Source: Ignavibacterium sp.
Lineage (GTDB): Bacteria > Zixibacteria > MSB-5A5 > GN15 > PGXB01
NCBI GenBank assembly: GCA_020724775.1
Contig: DYGG01000017.1
Coordinates: forward strand, 8,292-60,603
Direction of reading: 5' to 3'
Length of the DNA: 52,312 bases
Shown: positions 8,056 to 16,380 of the stretch, piece by piece
Layout of the letters: each line of letters begins with the position of its first letter
Numbering within the stretch: position 1 is the first letter of the stretch
Notes under the pieces: model-generated
Told to the model about the DNA's origin: nothing
Databases searched by the model: none
Seen by the model: only the letters and a program-made list of their open reading frames with translations
Translations under genes and position numbers: made by a program

Positions 8056-8241
8056 ATGGCAAAGAAGCAGAGTTTTGCAGAGAAGGCAACCAAGAAAAAG
8101 CATGTCATCAACTGCCCGGTTTGCGAATCGCCGATAAGTTATGTCAAGTATGTCAAGGCGGAGAAGACCGATGGCGGCTGGAAATTCCGCACGACTAATA
8201 TCGGCGTTTGCAAATGCAATCATTCTCAGGTCTATGGTTGA
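8056..8241 (+). CDS. Small zinc-ribbon-like protein
   Basis: 61 aa with a CPVC pair and a later CKC pair about 27 residues apart (NCPVCESP ... GVCKCNH), consistent with a zinc ribbon, and a basic N-terminus (MAKKQSFAEKATKKKH). The size and basic charge would suit nucleic-acid or ribosome association, but this is only inference. It is the last gene of the unit, followed by the terminator at 8268. Confidence 0.65.
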   Translation: MAKKQSFAEKATKKKHVINCPVCESPISYVKYVKAEKTDGGWKFRTTNIGVCKCNHSQVYG

Positions 8242-8267
8242 TTAGACAATAAAGCGAGACTTAAAAT

Positions 8268-8294
8268 ACCCGCTTGATAAAGGCGGGTTTTTTT
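8268..8294 (+). terminator. Rho-independent terminator after the zinc-ribbon gene
   Basis: CCCGC (8269-8273) pairs with GCGGG (8283-8287) over a 9-base loop, followed by seven Ts. The loop and T-run coincide with the -35 box and spacer of the next promoter. Confidence 0.8.
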
Positions 8295-8301
8295 GTATTT
8301 T
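8274..8301 (+). promoter_or_regulatory. Promoter TTGATA-N16-TATTTT embedded in the terminator
   Basis: TTGATA (8274-8279) lies in the terminator loop and TATTTT (8296-8301) just after the T-run, spacer 16. A transcript start 6-7 bases downstream would fall at or one base before ATG 8309, implying a leaderless mRNA for the radical SAM gene; no ribosome binding site is visible there. Confidence 0.5.
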
Positions 8302-8308
8302 CCAGCCA

Positions 8309-10825
8309 ATGCGTCATCTCCTCGAAGCCAGCCTATTTCCCTTCATTAATAAACCGGGACGTTATATCGGCGGCGAACTGGGGCAGATAGTGAAGCCTCC
8401 GGAGGGACGTCTCCAAGTCGCCCTTGGATATCCCGATATGTACGAAATCGGAATGTCGTATCTCGGGACGCAAATACTGTATCATCTAATCAATTCTGAT
8501 GACCGTTTCCTCTGCGAGCGGTTTTATGCTCCCGATTGGGATGCCGAGGAGATACTTCGGAGGGAGAAAATTCCTTACTTCAGTCTGGAGTCATTTCGTC
8601 CGCTGCGGGAATTTGACGTTGTCGGCTTTACACTGGCGTATGAAATGGTTTTCACCAACTTGCTGAATATATTGGACCTTTCCGGGATTCCGCCCCGCTG
8701 GAAGGACCGCAACCAGAGCGACCCATTAGTTATAGCCGGCGGACCGGTGGCGCATAATCCCGAACCGCTGGCGCCGTTTATTGACTTTTTCTGTCTGGGA
8801 GATACCGAAGAGACTATCGGTCCCTTGCTCGGGATAATATTTGAGCATAAAGGAGCGCCGCGTGAGGCTCTGCTGGAAGCGATTGTTAGAGAGATACCGG
8901 GGGTCTATGTCCCGCGGTTTTACAATAATAACGGTGCACCAACGGTCGCATTTGCCCCGCCGCAAGTAAAAAGTCAAAGAGTTAAGTCATTAAAGATTGA
9001 ATCGTATTCCCGGAAGCCGCTGGTGCCGTTTGTCGAGACCGTGCATGATAGGCTTTCCGTAGAGATAATGCGGGGCTGTCCGCGCGGCTGTCGTTTCTGC
9101 CAGGCAACCGCGATATACAGGCCTGTGCGGGTACGACCGGTTGATGATGTCGTGGAGCAGGTCCGCTTGCAGTTAGGAAGCACCGGTTTCGACGAGGTTA
9201 CCATGCTGTCGCTGTCCTCAAGCGATTATCCGCATATTGAAAAATTGACCGGTCTTCTGGCGCGCGAATTATCCTCCCGAAAAGTCTCCCTGTCGCTTCC
9301 CTCTCTGCGCCCCGGGACAATCTCCCTGTCGCTTCTGGAGTCACTGAAACTGACTCGAAAAAGCGGCCTTACATTTGCTCCCGAAGCAGGAACAGAAAGA
9401 CTGCGGGCCCTCGTGAGAAAAGATATAACCGACCGCGACCTCTATGAGACATTGCGTCTGGCTTTTGAAAGCGGCTGGAATCTTATCAAACTCTATTTCA
9501 TGATAGGCCTTCCCACCGAAACGGTTGAAGATGTTGAAGGCATCATTGAGATGATAAGGGCCTCCTCGAATATAGCGCGTCAGTGCCGCGGGAAGAATAT
9601 AATCAATGTCACTATCTCCCCCTTTTCGCCCAAGTCGCATACCCCTTTTCAATGGGATATGCAACTGTCGCCGGAGCAGATTCGGGAGCGCTCGGAATAT
9701 ATCCGAAGGAAAGCCGGCAGCAGTTATGTGAATATTAAACTTCGCGACCCGAACTTGTCGTTTCTGGAGGGGGTGATAGGACGAGGCGGTCGCGAGATGG
9801 GAGAGGTAGTTGAAACGGTTTTTCGGATGGGAGCGCGATTTGACGGCTGGAGCGAAGGTTTAGATTTTGACCGCTGGCTGAAGGCGTTCGCGGATTGCGG
9901 CATTGACCCTTACAGTTACTTGCGGGAGCGGCGGTTTGCGGATTGTCTTCCCTGGGCGCATATTGAACTTGATGTTTCCACGGAACATCTAATGAAGGAG
10001 CGGAACCGGACTTCAACTCTGCTTAAAGAGAGCAAGCCGTCAACAGAGACGGCGCCGGCGATATCAGATGATAATGAAGGTGACCAATTCGGACGGTCGC
10101 GCAAGAAAGGCCCCGCTAAAGCGACGGTGGCTCCGAACAAAGGGAATGTCCGAATTCAGTGGGGGAGAAAGGGGTTGACCAGATTCTTGTCTCATCTGGA
10201 CAATATTCGGGTATTCGAGAGGGCAATTCGCCGCGCCGGATTACCGGTTGAATACAGCCAGGGATTTAATCCGCATATGAAACTCTCTTTCGGTCCCCCC
10301 TTGCCACTTGGATTTACATCGGAGGCGGAATACTTTGATATCTCTCTGGACCGACCGTTTCAGCCGGAAATGGCGGCCGCCCTCGGGAGAACCCTGCCGG
10401 GGGGATATCATATCATCATGGCTAAATCGGTTATGAGCGCCAAAGAATCGCTATCGGGAAAACTGAACCGGGCGGTCTATGAAGTCCCGGTCGAGGCGAA
10501 TCCGGAATATCAGCATCGGCTGGAGAGTTTGTTGGAAAGGAATTCTGTCGAAATCACCCGGGTATCAAAAGAAGAAAGCCGCCGGGTAGAAATTCGTCCG
10601 GCAATCTTTCGCCTGGAGTTTATACCGCAGTGCTCTTTTGACCCCCGGAAGGCGGCGATATTTATGGAATTGGGAGTAGGGACAGCCGGTTATGCACGAC
10701 CGCAGGAGGTAATTCTGGAAAGCGGAATTGCTGATGAATTTCTACTGCCGTCGCTGGCAATTCACCGGAAAGCGCTTCTGTTCGCCGATAATGACGGAAA
10801 CCATCTTACCCCAATGGAATTCTGA
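8309..10825 (+). CDS. B12-binding-like radical SAM protein fused to DUF2344 (TIGR03960 + TIGR03936)
   Basis: 838 aa. Residues 1-240 form a cobalamin-binding-like N-terminal region (ALGYPDMYEIGMSYLG, VIAGGPVAHNPEPL). The radical SAM core has the 4Fe-4S motif C257-PRG-C261-RF-C264. After a charged linker (about 560-610) comes a DUF2344 domain (about 612-838: FLSHLDNIRVFERAIRRAG, YSQGFNPHMKLSFGPPLPLG). In many genomes these two domains are separate adjacent genes; the substrate is not known to me. ATG 8309 directly follows a promoter -10 box. The gene is followed 2 bases later by rsmB, suggesting a link to RNA modification. Confidence 0.9.
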   Translation: MRHLLEASLFPFINKPGRYIGGELGQIVKPPEGRLQVALGYPDMYEIGMSYLGTQILYHLINSDDRFLCERFYAPDWDAEEILRREKIPYFSLESFRPLREFDVVGFTLAYEMVFTNLLNILDLSGIPPRWKDRNQSDPLVIAGGPVAHNPEPLAPFIDFFCLGDTEETIGPLLGIIFEHKGAPREALLEAIVREIPGVYVPRFYNNNGAPTVAFAPPQVKSQRVKSLKIESYSRKPLVPFVETVHDRLSVEIMRGCPRGCRFCQATAIYRPVRVRPVDDVVEQVRLQLGSTGFDEVTMLSLSSSDYPHIEKLTGLLARELSSRKVSLSLPSLRPGTISLSLLESLKLTRKSGLTFAPEAGTERLRALVRKDITDRDLYETLRLAFESGWNLIKLYFMIGLPTETVEDVEGIIEMIRASSNIARQCRGKNIINVTISPFSPKSHTPFQWDMQLSPEQIRERSEYIRRKAGSSYVNIKLRDPNLSFLEGVIGRGGREMGEVVETVFRMGARFDGWSEGLDFDRWLKAFADCGIDPYSYLRERRFADCLPWAHIELDVSTEHLMKERNRTSTLLKESKPSTETAPAISDDNEGDQFGRSRKKGPAKATVAPNKGNVRIQWGRKGLTRFLSHLDNIRVFERAIRRAGLPVEYSQGFNPHMKLSFGPPLPLGFTSEAEYFDISLDRPFQPEMAAALGRTLPGGYHIIMAKSVMSAKESLSGKLNRAVYEVPVEANPEYQHRLESLLERNSVEITRVSKEESRRVEIRPAIFRLEFIPQCSFDPRKAAIFMELGVGTAGYARPQEVILESGIADEFLLPSLAIHRKALLFADNDGNHLTPMEF

Positions 10826-10827
10826 CG

Positions 10828-12189
10828 ATGACACCCAGGGAACAGAGATATGACCCGGTTCGCGGCGCCGCCGTGGAGATAATCGGGCTGGTAGAAGCGG
10901 GGAAACACTCGGCCGAAGAGGCAATTCAGGAGGTCATAAGGGAGAAAGAGTTTCGTTCTCTCGATATCCGATTCCTGAGACTTCTGGTCAACGGCACGGT
11001 AAAGATGAAACGTCGGCTTGACCACGACATCCGCTTCTTCCTGAGTCGCCCGGCGGAGAAACTCCCGCGTCGGATGGCTGACATTCTTAGGTTGGGGTTT
11101 TACCAGTTATTCTATACCGACCGGATTCCGGCCGCGGCGGCAGTTTCGGAATCGGTCAATCTGGCGCGACATTATTGTGATGAGTCGCGCGCTCGGGTGG
11201 TCAATGCCGTTATGAGAGCGGCGCTTCGCGCACCCGAGAAGATTGTCTTTCGCAAAAAAAATGATGACCCGATAAATTATCTGGCTGATTTTTATTCCTA
11301 CCCCAACTGGTTTGTAGAGTACTGCCTGAAGGAATTTCGATTGGAAGAAACGGAAAAACTTCTGGAGGAGATGAATCGCCCGCCACAAGTAACTTATCGT
11401 GTAAATTTTATCAAGGCTAAGCCGGAAGAAGTGGCGGAGTTGCTCAAGAAGGCAGGGGTCGGTTTTCAAGCCGGCGAATATCTGCCGGAATTTTTGCATC
11501 TCGAAGAGGGGAGTTTTCCCTTAGAAGAAGAATTGGTCAAGAGCGGGAAAGTCTATATACAGGATGAATCGGCCGGGATGGCGGTGCGGCTGATGAATCC
11601 CAAGATGGGGATGAATGTTCTCGACATGGCGGCAGCCCCGGGGGGAAAGGCGACCTATGCCGCTATAAAAATGCGCAATAAGGGGATGATTACGGCGGTG
11701 GACCGCTCCCGCCCCCGGCTGGAAATCATGGTGGAGAATTGCCAGAGACAGGGCATAAAGATTGTCAACCCGGTAGCGGCAGATATTCTGGAATTCCAGG
11801 CGGAGCCGTTTGACCGGGTAATGCTGGATGCCCCCTGTTCCGGCTGGGGCAATGCCGGCAAGCACAGCGACCTGCGCTGGCTGAAGACTCCCGAAGATGT
11901 CGAGCGTCTTTTCAAAGTGCAAAGTATGATGATTGACAAGGCGGCAAAACTGGTCAAGCCGGGAGGAATAATGATTTACTCCACCTGCACTTCTATCAGA
12001 AGAGAGAATGATGATGTCGTGGAGGAATTCCTGGTGCGGCGGAAAGATTTTCGCCTGGAATCGGCCGGGGAGTATTTCGGAGACGACGTTGTCTCCGAAA
12101 GAGGCTTCTTGAAAACCTATCCGAACAAAAAAAATCTTTCCGGCGCTTTCGCCGCGCGGTTGAAAAAAGTGCTCGATGCCGAAAAATAG
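10828..12189 (+). CDS. rsmB: 16S rRNA m5C967 methyltransferase RsmB (Sun/Fmu)
   Basis: 453-aa cytoplasmic RNA methyltransferase that makes 5-methylcytosine 967 in 16S rRNA. The N-terminal NusB-like RNA-binding domain spans about 1-140 (AEEAIQEVIREKEFRSLDIR, PRRMADILRLGFYQL). The C-terminal SAM domain has motif I DMAAAPGGKATY, the motif IV DAPCSGWG (Cys337) and the motif VI STCT (Cys387), the two cysteines expected of RsmB-type enzymes. Length is typical. It starts 2 bases after the radical SAM stop. The gene order rsmB-PASTA-rpe is worth notice. Confidence 0.93.
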   Translation: MTPREQRYDPVRGAAVEIIGLVEAGKHSAEEAIQEVIREKEFRSLDIRFLRLLVNGTVKMKRRLDHDIRFFLSRPAEKLPRRMADILRLGFYQLFYTDRIPAAAAVSESVNLARHYCDESRARVVNAVMRAALRAPEKIVFRKKNDDPINYLADFYSYPNWFVEYCLKEFRLEETEKLLEEMNRPPQVTYRVNFIKAKPEEVAELLKKAGVGFQAGEYLPEFLHLEEGSFPLEEELVKSGKVYIQDESAGMAVRLMNPKMGMNVLDMAAAPGGKATYAAIKMRNKGMITAVDRSRPRLEIMVENCQRQGIKIVNPVAADILEFQAEPFDRVMLDAPCSGWGNAGKHSDLRWLKTPEDVERLFKVQSMMIDKAAKLVKPGGIMIYSTCTSIRRENDDVVEEFLVRRKDFRLESAGEYFGDDVVSERGFLKTYPNKKNLSGAFAARLKKVLDAEK

Positions 12190-12229
12190 TTGATGACCTT
12201 TGCTCCTTGAATTTGTAACATAATTCATT

Positions 12230-13024
12230 ATGCATCTGCCGCGACCAAAAGAACAACGCCAGGCAAATCGATGGTTCAATAAACTGAGCCAGCGGCTGAC
12301 ACCCCGGGTTCTCGCCATTTATCTGGGAGCGCCAATTGGGGTGCTGTTCTTGTTGTATGTGATATTTGATTTTGGAATCATGCGGATTATTACACGGCAC
12401 GGCTCCGAATTTCCTCTATCTGATGTCACCGGCAAAGGAATTGAGATGGCTCACGAGATGCTCCGCAGCCAGGGGCTCGATATGGAGGTAGCCGCCGAAG
12501 AATATCACCCCGACAAACCGGAGGGAACCATACTCTCGCAATATCCCGCCCCCGGTACAAAGGTCAAGTCGGGAAGAATTATCAAAGTGACGGCCTCCAT
12601 CGGACAAAAGATGGTGACCATTCCGGCATTGTCAGGATTTTCGGTGCGACAGGCGAAATTGAATCTGGAGGCTTCGGGACTCAAACTGGGTGAAGTCGCC
12701 TGGACTTTTTCCGATTCTCTTCCGGAAAAAGTAGTGGTCTTTTCTTATCCGGCTTCAGGAACAGAAATTCCGGCCGGGTCGGCGGTGAATCTGATGGTCA
12801 ATCGGGGACGTCTGGGGGGAGTAGTCTATATGCCGCAATTGGTCGGGAGACAGTTCACCGACGCAAAGAAGATGCTGGAGGAACTGGGGCTGAAGGTCGG
12901 ACTGGTCACCTACGTTCGCAATGAAGACTTTCTTCCCGAGACAGTTTTGGAGCAGTCGGCCGAGGAGGCATCAGAACTTGAACCGGGAGAAGAGATAGAC
13001 CTGGTGGTCTCAACGACAGAATAG
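12230..13024 (+). CDS. Stand-alone PASTA-domain membrane protein
   Basis: 264 aa: a short cytoplasmic N-terminus, one transmembrane helix (about 26-46), then three extracytoplasmic PASTA repeats (about 60-125, 126-192, 198-264). Typical PASTA signals are SQYPAPGTKVKSG, FSYPASGTEIPAGSAV and the VP/MPxLxGxxxxxAxxxLxxxGL pattern. PASTA domains bind muropeptides and lipid II and normally end Ser/Thr kinases or penicillin-binding proteins; here there is no catalytic domain. It sits between rsmB and rpe, the place held by the PASTA kinase in Firmicutes. A cell-wall sensing or scaffolding role is inferred. Its stop is one base from rpe. Confidence 0.88.
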   Translation: MHLPRPKEQRQANRWFNKLSQRLTPRVLAIYLGAPIGVLFLLYVIFDFGIMRIITRHGSEFPLSDVTGKGIEMAHEMLRSQGLDMEVAAEEYHPDKPEGTILSQYPAPGTKVKSGRIIKVTASIGQKMVTIPALSGFSVRQAKLNLEASGLKLGEVAWTFSDSLPEKVVVFSYPASGTEIPAGSAVNLMVNRGRLGGVVYMPQLVGRQFTDAKKMLEELGLKVGLVTYVRNEDFLPETVLEQSAEEASELEPGEEIDLVVSTTE

Positions 13025-13025
13025 A

Positions 13026-13730
13026 ATGGTCAAAATTGCACCATCAATACTCGCGGCGGACTTCAGCCGTCTTGGCGAAGAAATCAGGGCGGCCGAAAAC
13101 GTCGGCGCCGATATGATTCACCTGGATATTATGGATGGTCATTTTGTCCCGAATCTCTCCTACGGGTCGGTAGTGGCTAAGATCTCAAAGAGAATTACAG
13201 GACTTCCTCATGACGCCCATCTGATGGTCTCCGAGCCGGAAAACCATTTTGAAACCTTTGCGCGTCTGGGGGTCGAGTATATCGCCTTTCATATTGAAAT
13301 TGGGGGGATAAGGAAAAACTGGGAGCGGGGATGGGTCTATACCGCAGAAAAGATTGCTGACGAAAGAAGGATGTTAGACCTGATTGCCGATATCAGAAAG
13401 TCCCGCGCTCATCCCGGTCTGGCGGTTAATCCGCCGACAGAGGTGGAACTGTCCTTCCCGCTCTTGGAAGAAGTCGATTTGCTGCTCCTGATGTCGGTCA
13501 ATCCGGGCTTTGCCGGGCAGGAGTTCATTCCGACCGTTTACGACAAACTTCGGAAGGCGGCAAAGTACCGAAAGGACAATCAATTGCGTTTTGAGATAAT
13601 GGTTGACGGGGGAGTGGGACTGGGGAATGCCGATAAGTTAATTGACGCCGGCGCCGATATTCTTGTTGCCGGCTCTTCCTTTTTTGGCGCAACGGATTAC
13701 GGGGAATTTGTAAGAACGATAAAATCGTAG
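13026..13730 (+). CDS. rpe: Ribulose-phosphate 3-epimerase
   Basis: 234-aa TIM-barrel enzyme of the pentose phosphate pathway interconverting ribulose-5-phosphate and xylulose-5-phosphate. Seen: KIAPSILAADFSRLG, metal ligands H32 and D34 in IHLDIMDGHFVPN, H65 in DAHLMVS, the MSVNPGFAGQ loop, MVDGGV with the catalytic Asp, and AGSSFF. It is longer than usual (about 220 aa) because of about 20 extra residues after HIEIGG (GIRKNWERGWVYTAEKI...). The ribulose-5-phosphate pool links it to kdsD at the left of the window. Confidence 0.93.
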   Translation: MVKIAPSILAADFSRLGEEIRAAENVGADMIHLDIMDGHFVPNLSYGSVVAKISKRITGLPHDAHLMVSEPENHFETFARLGVEYIAFHIEIGGIRKNWERGWVYTAEKIADERRMLDLIADIRKSRAHPGLAVNPPTEVELSFPLLEEVDLLLLMSVNPGFAGQEFIPTVYDKLRKAAKYRKDNQLRFEIMVDGGVGLGNADKLIDAGADILVAGSSFFGATDYGEFVRTIKS

Positions 13731-13737
13731 AAACCGC

Positions 13738-13765
13738 TTGCGGATAAGGGGTATTTTCGTATATT
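13738..13765 (+). promoter_or_regulatory. Promoter TTGCGG-N16-TATATT for the ffh block
   Basis: TTGCGG 13738-13743 and TATATT 13760-13765, spacer 16, giving a leader of about 50 bases before ATG 13826. The -35 match is partial. Its position in the gap between rpe and ffh supports it. Confidence 0.45.
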
Positions 13766-13825
13766 AATAAACTGCCCTGGCGGGGTTTTATCCCTTTTGG
13801 GGAGTTTTAGAATATTGGCAAAAAT

Positions 13826-15154
13826 ATGTTTGGCGAACTGATAGACAGATTTGACGACATTTTCAAGACGCTTCGCGGCGCCGGTAAACTCTCGGAAAAA
13901 AATATCCGCGATTCCTTGAAAGAAGTGCGTCGGGCGCTGCTCGAGGCAGATGTCAACTACAAGGTAGTCAAAGAGTTCATCAAAAGGGTCGAAGAGGAAT
14001 CGGTCGGCGAGAAAGTCCTCAAGTCAATCGAGCCGGGGCAGCAGATTGTCAAGATAGTACATAATGAACTGGTCCAGGTTCTCGGAGAGAAAGCGGTTCC
14101 TCTGGCCCCGATTGACAAGACGCCAACCATTTATATGTTGTGCGGTTTACAGGGCTCGGGGAAAACTACTCTTGCCGGAAAGTTAGCCCTTCAGGCAAAG
14201 CGGAAAAATAAGAAACCGCTCCTGGTTGCCGCCGATATTTACCGTCCGGCCGCTATCACGCAGTTGAAAATACTGGGGGACTCGGTCGGGGTGGAGGTAT
14301 TCCATCGCGAAAACGCCCAGCCGCCGGATATCTGTTATGAAGCAAAGAAGTACGCTGAGAAAAACTTTGTTGACCTGGTAATTCTGGATACGGCGGGACG
14401 TCTCCATATCGACGAAGAGTTAATGGTGGAACTGGAGGAGATTAAGTCGCGCGTAGTGCCCGACGAGTTGCTTCTGGTGGCGGATGCCATGACCGGCCAG
14501 GATGCCGTCAATCTCGCTGAGCAATTCCATAAGCGTCTGGCGCTGACCGGAGTGGCATTGACCAAACTTGACGGTGATGCTCGCGGCGGAGCGGCGATTT
14601 CTATCAGAGCCGTAACCGGATGCCCTATAAAACTGGCGTCGGTCGGCGAGAAACTATCCGACCTGGAGCCGTTCCATCCCGACCGGATGGCATCTCGCAT
14701 CCTGGGGATGGGGGATATCGTTTCGCTGGTAGAAAAAGCCCAGCAGGCGGTCGATATGCAAGCCGCGGCAAAACTGGAAGAAAAACTGAAGAAGAATGCC
14801 TTTACGTTGGAAGATTTCTACGACCAGATGCAGCAAATCAAGAAGATGGGACCGCTGGAGTCGATCATGGGGATGATACCGGGAGTCGGCAAGGCGCTTA
14901 AAGGAATTCAGATAGATGAAAAGGGATTGACACGGGTGGAGGCGATGATACAGTCGATGACTCCGGAGGAGCGGCGGAATCCGCAAATAATCGACGGTTC
15001 CCGGAAAGTGCGCATCGCCAAAGGGTCGGGCAATTCGGTGCAGAATATAAATCTTCTCCTCAAGCAGTTTGCGGCGATGCAGAAGATGATTAAAGATATG
15101 AGCAAATTCAAATTTAAAGGTCTTCCGAAAGGGGCCTTTCCATTCCAAATGTAG
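13826..15154 (+). CDS. ffh: Signal recognition particle GTPase Ffh (SRP54)
   Basis: 442-aa GTPase that binds signal sequences of nascent membrane proteins and SRP RNA. Domains: N helical bundle (1-95), G domain (96-295) with GLQGSGKTT (about 107-115), DTAGRLHIDEEL, TKLDGDARGG, and a methionine-rich M domain (about 325-442; QKMIKDMSKFKFKGLPKG at the end). Length matches the family. It heads the block ffh-rpsP-khpA-rimM-trmD-rplS, a gene order conserved in many bacteria. Confidence 0.97.
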   Translation: MFGELIDRFDDIFKTLRGAGKLSEKNIRDSLKEVRRALLEADVNYKVVKEFIKRVEEESVGEKVLKSIEPGQQIVKIVHNELVQVLGEKAVPLAPIDKTPTIYMLCGLQGSGKTTLAGKLALQAKRKNKKPLLVAADIYRPAAITQLKILGDSVGVEVFHRENAQPPDICYEAKKYAEKNFVDLVILDTAGRLHIDEELMVELEEIKSRVVPDELLLVADAMTGQDAVNLAEQFHKRLALTGVALTKLDGDARGGAAISIRAVTGCPIKLASVGEKLSDLEPFHPDRMASRILGMGDIVSLVEKAQQAVDMQAAAKLEEKLKKNAFTLEDFYDQMQQIKKMGPLESIMGMIPGVGKALKGIQIDEKGLTRVEAMIQSMTPEERRNPQIIDGSRKVRIAKGSGNSVQNINLLLKQFAAMQKMIKDMSKFKFKGLPKGAFPFQM

Positions 15155-15179
15155 TTCTAATTGATGGAGGTATGGCACA

Positions 15180-15545
15180 TTGGCAACACATATTCGACTG
15201 AGACGGCTGGGCGCTAAGAAGAGACCTACATATCGTTTTGTAGCGACCGATTCTCGTATGCCTCGCGACGGAAGATTTCTGGAAATTCTGGGTCAGTATA
15301 ACCCGATCGAGAAACCGGCCCGGGTCAAGATAAATGAAGAGCGGATTTCTTACTGGCTTGACCAGGGCGCTGTCCCGTCAGACACCGTTATCAATCTTCT
15401 GAAGCAGATTGGCTTCATGAAAAAGTATGAGATGGTCAAGAAGGGCGGGGATATTTCGACTCTGGTGGTGGCGGAGACGATTACGGAGCGTCCCAAGAAA
15501 CGCAAGCGGACCAAAGGTGTAAAAGAGACAAAGGCTGAAGCCTGA
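15180..15545 (+). CDS. rpsP: 30S ribosomal protein S16
   Basis: 121 aa. The core (1-80) is S16: IRLRRLGAKKRPTYRFVATD, SRMPRDGRFLEILGQYNP, and YWLDQGAVPSDTVINLL. A basic tail (about 85-121) lengthens it. The start is TTG at 15180, placed by GGAGG at 15165-15169 about 10 bases upstream and by the conserved S16 N-terminus (M-A-T-H-I-R-L). The ATG at 15173 is in another frame and is not the start. Confidence 0.96.
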   Translation: MATHIRLRRLGAKKRPTYRFVATDSRMPRDGRFLEILGQYNPIEKPARVKINEERISYWLDQGAVPSDTVINLLKQIGFMKKYEMVKKGGDISTLVVAETITERPKKRKRTKGVKETKAEA

Positions 15546-15605
15546 GCGGTTTGAAGAAAACACCAGACGCGACAAACCAGAAACGATTCTTCAAAGGAGT
15601 TTGCA

Positions 15606-15836
15606 GTGAAGGAATTCATCGAGACTATCGTCAAGGCGTTGGTTGATAATCCTAATGAAGTGGACCTTACTGAAATTCAGGGCGCCCGCACAACGGTCTA
15701 TGAGTTGCGCGTTGGACCCGGCGACCTGGGCAAGGTCATCGGGAAACATGGACAGACCGCCAAGTCGATCCGGACAATAATAGCCGCCATCTCGGCGAAG
15801 AAGGGGAAACGGGCGGTACTGGAGATACTGGAATAG
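15606..15836 (+). CDS. khpA: KH-domain RNA-binding protein KhpA (YlqC)
   Basis: 76 aa, the usual size. One KH domain with the GxxG loop [15 protein letters not shown]. KhpA-type proteins bind RNA, often together with KhpB, and sit between rpsP and rimM in many genomes as here. The start is GTG at 15606 behind AAAGGAG. Its stop touches the rimM start. Confidence 0.93.
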   Translation: MKEFIETIVKALVDNPNEVDLTEIQGARTTVYELRVGPGDLGKVIGKHGQTAKSIRTIIAAISAKKGKRAVLEILE

Positions 15837-16355
15837 TTGCAAGCGGAACCGGAGTATATAGTGGTGGGACGTTTTGGGCGAACCCACGGCGTTTCCGGCG
15901 AGATATATATCACTCCCATTTCCGACAACCCGTCTCGTTTTCGCAAGAAAAGTGGCAAGTTCTGGGTTGAGACGGAGACGGGATGGCGGGAAATCACCGT
16001 GAGATTCCAGAAGGGTACCACTGAGCGCCCCCTGGTCAGTATCGAGGGAGTGGATTCGCCTGAAGAGGCGAAAAAATACCGCAACGAGTTGATATATATA
16101 AAGGCGTCGTCGCTGGAAAAACTGCCGGAAGGAAGATATTATCATTTTGAGTTGGTTGATTGCCGCGTGACCGATATGGAGGGAACGGAATTAGGCCAGG
16201 TTACGGCTGTGGAGGAATATCCCGCCAACAATGTTCTGGTTATCAAAAGCGCCGGAGGGACAGTGCATCTATTCCCGATGATTAAGCGGTTCCTCAGGAG
16301 CATTGACATAGAGAAAAAGTTGATAGTGGTCGAGCCGCCGGAAGGGATTTTCTGA
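15837..16355 (+). CDS. rimM: Ribosome maturation factor RimM
   Basis: 172 aa. The N-terminal RimM domain (VVGRFGRTHGVSGEIYITP) and C-terminal PRC-barrel (YYHFELVDCRVTDMEGTELG, VLVIKS, PMIKRFLRSIDIEKK) are complete. It helps 30S head assembly by binding S19. The start is TTG at 15837, immediately after the khpA stop; no ATG lies near the conserved start. Confidence 0.94.
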   Translation: MQAEPEYIVVGRFGRTHGVSGEIYITPISDNPSRFRKKSGKFWVETETGWREITVRFQKGTTERPLVSIEGVDSPEEAKKYRNELIYIKASSLEKLPEGRYYHFELVDCRVTDMEGTELGQVTAVEEYPANNVLVIKSAGGTVHLFPMIKRFLRSIDIEKKLIVVEPPEGIF

Positions 16356-16380
16356 TTCCGGAAGTGAAAGACTCGTCCCG

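Noticed and set aside
11521-12318. 265-aa open frame on the minus strand
   Set aside because: Antisense to the conserved SAM domain of rsmB; rich in His/Arg as expected of a shadow frame.
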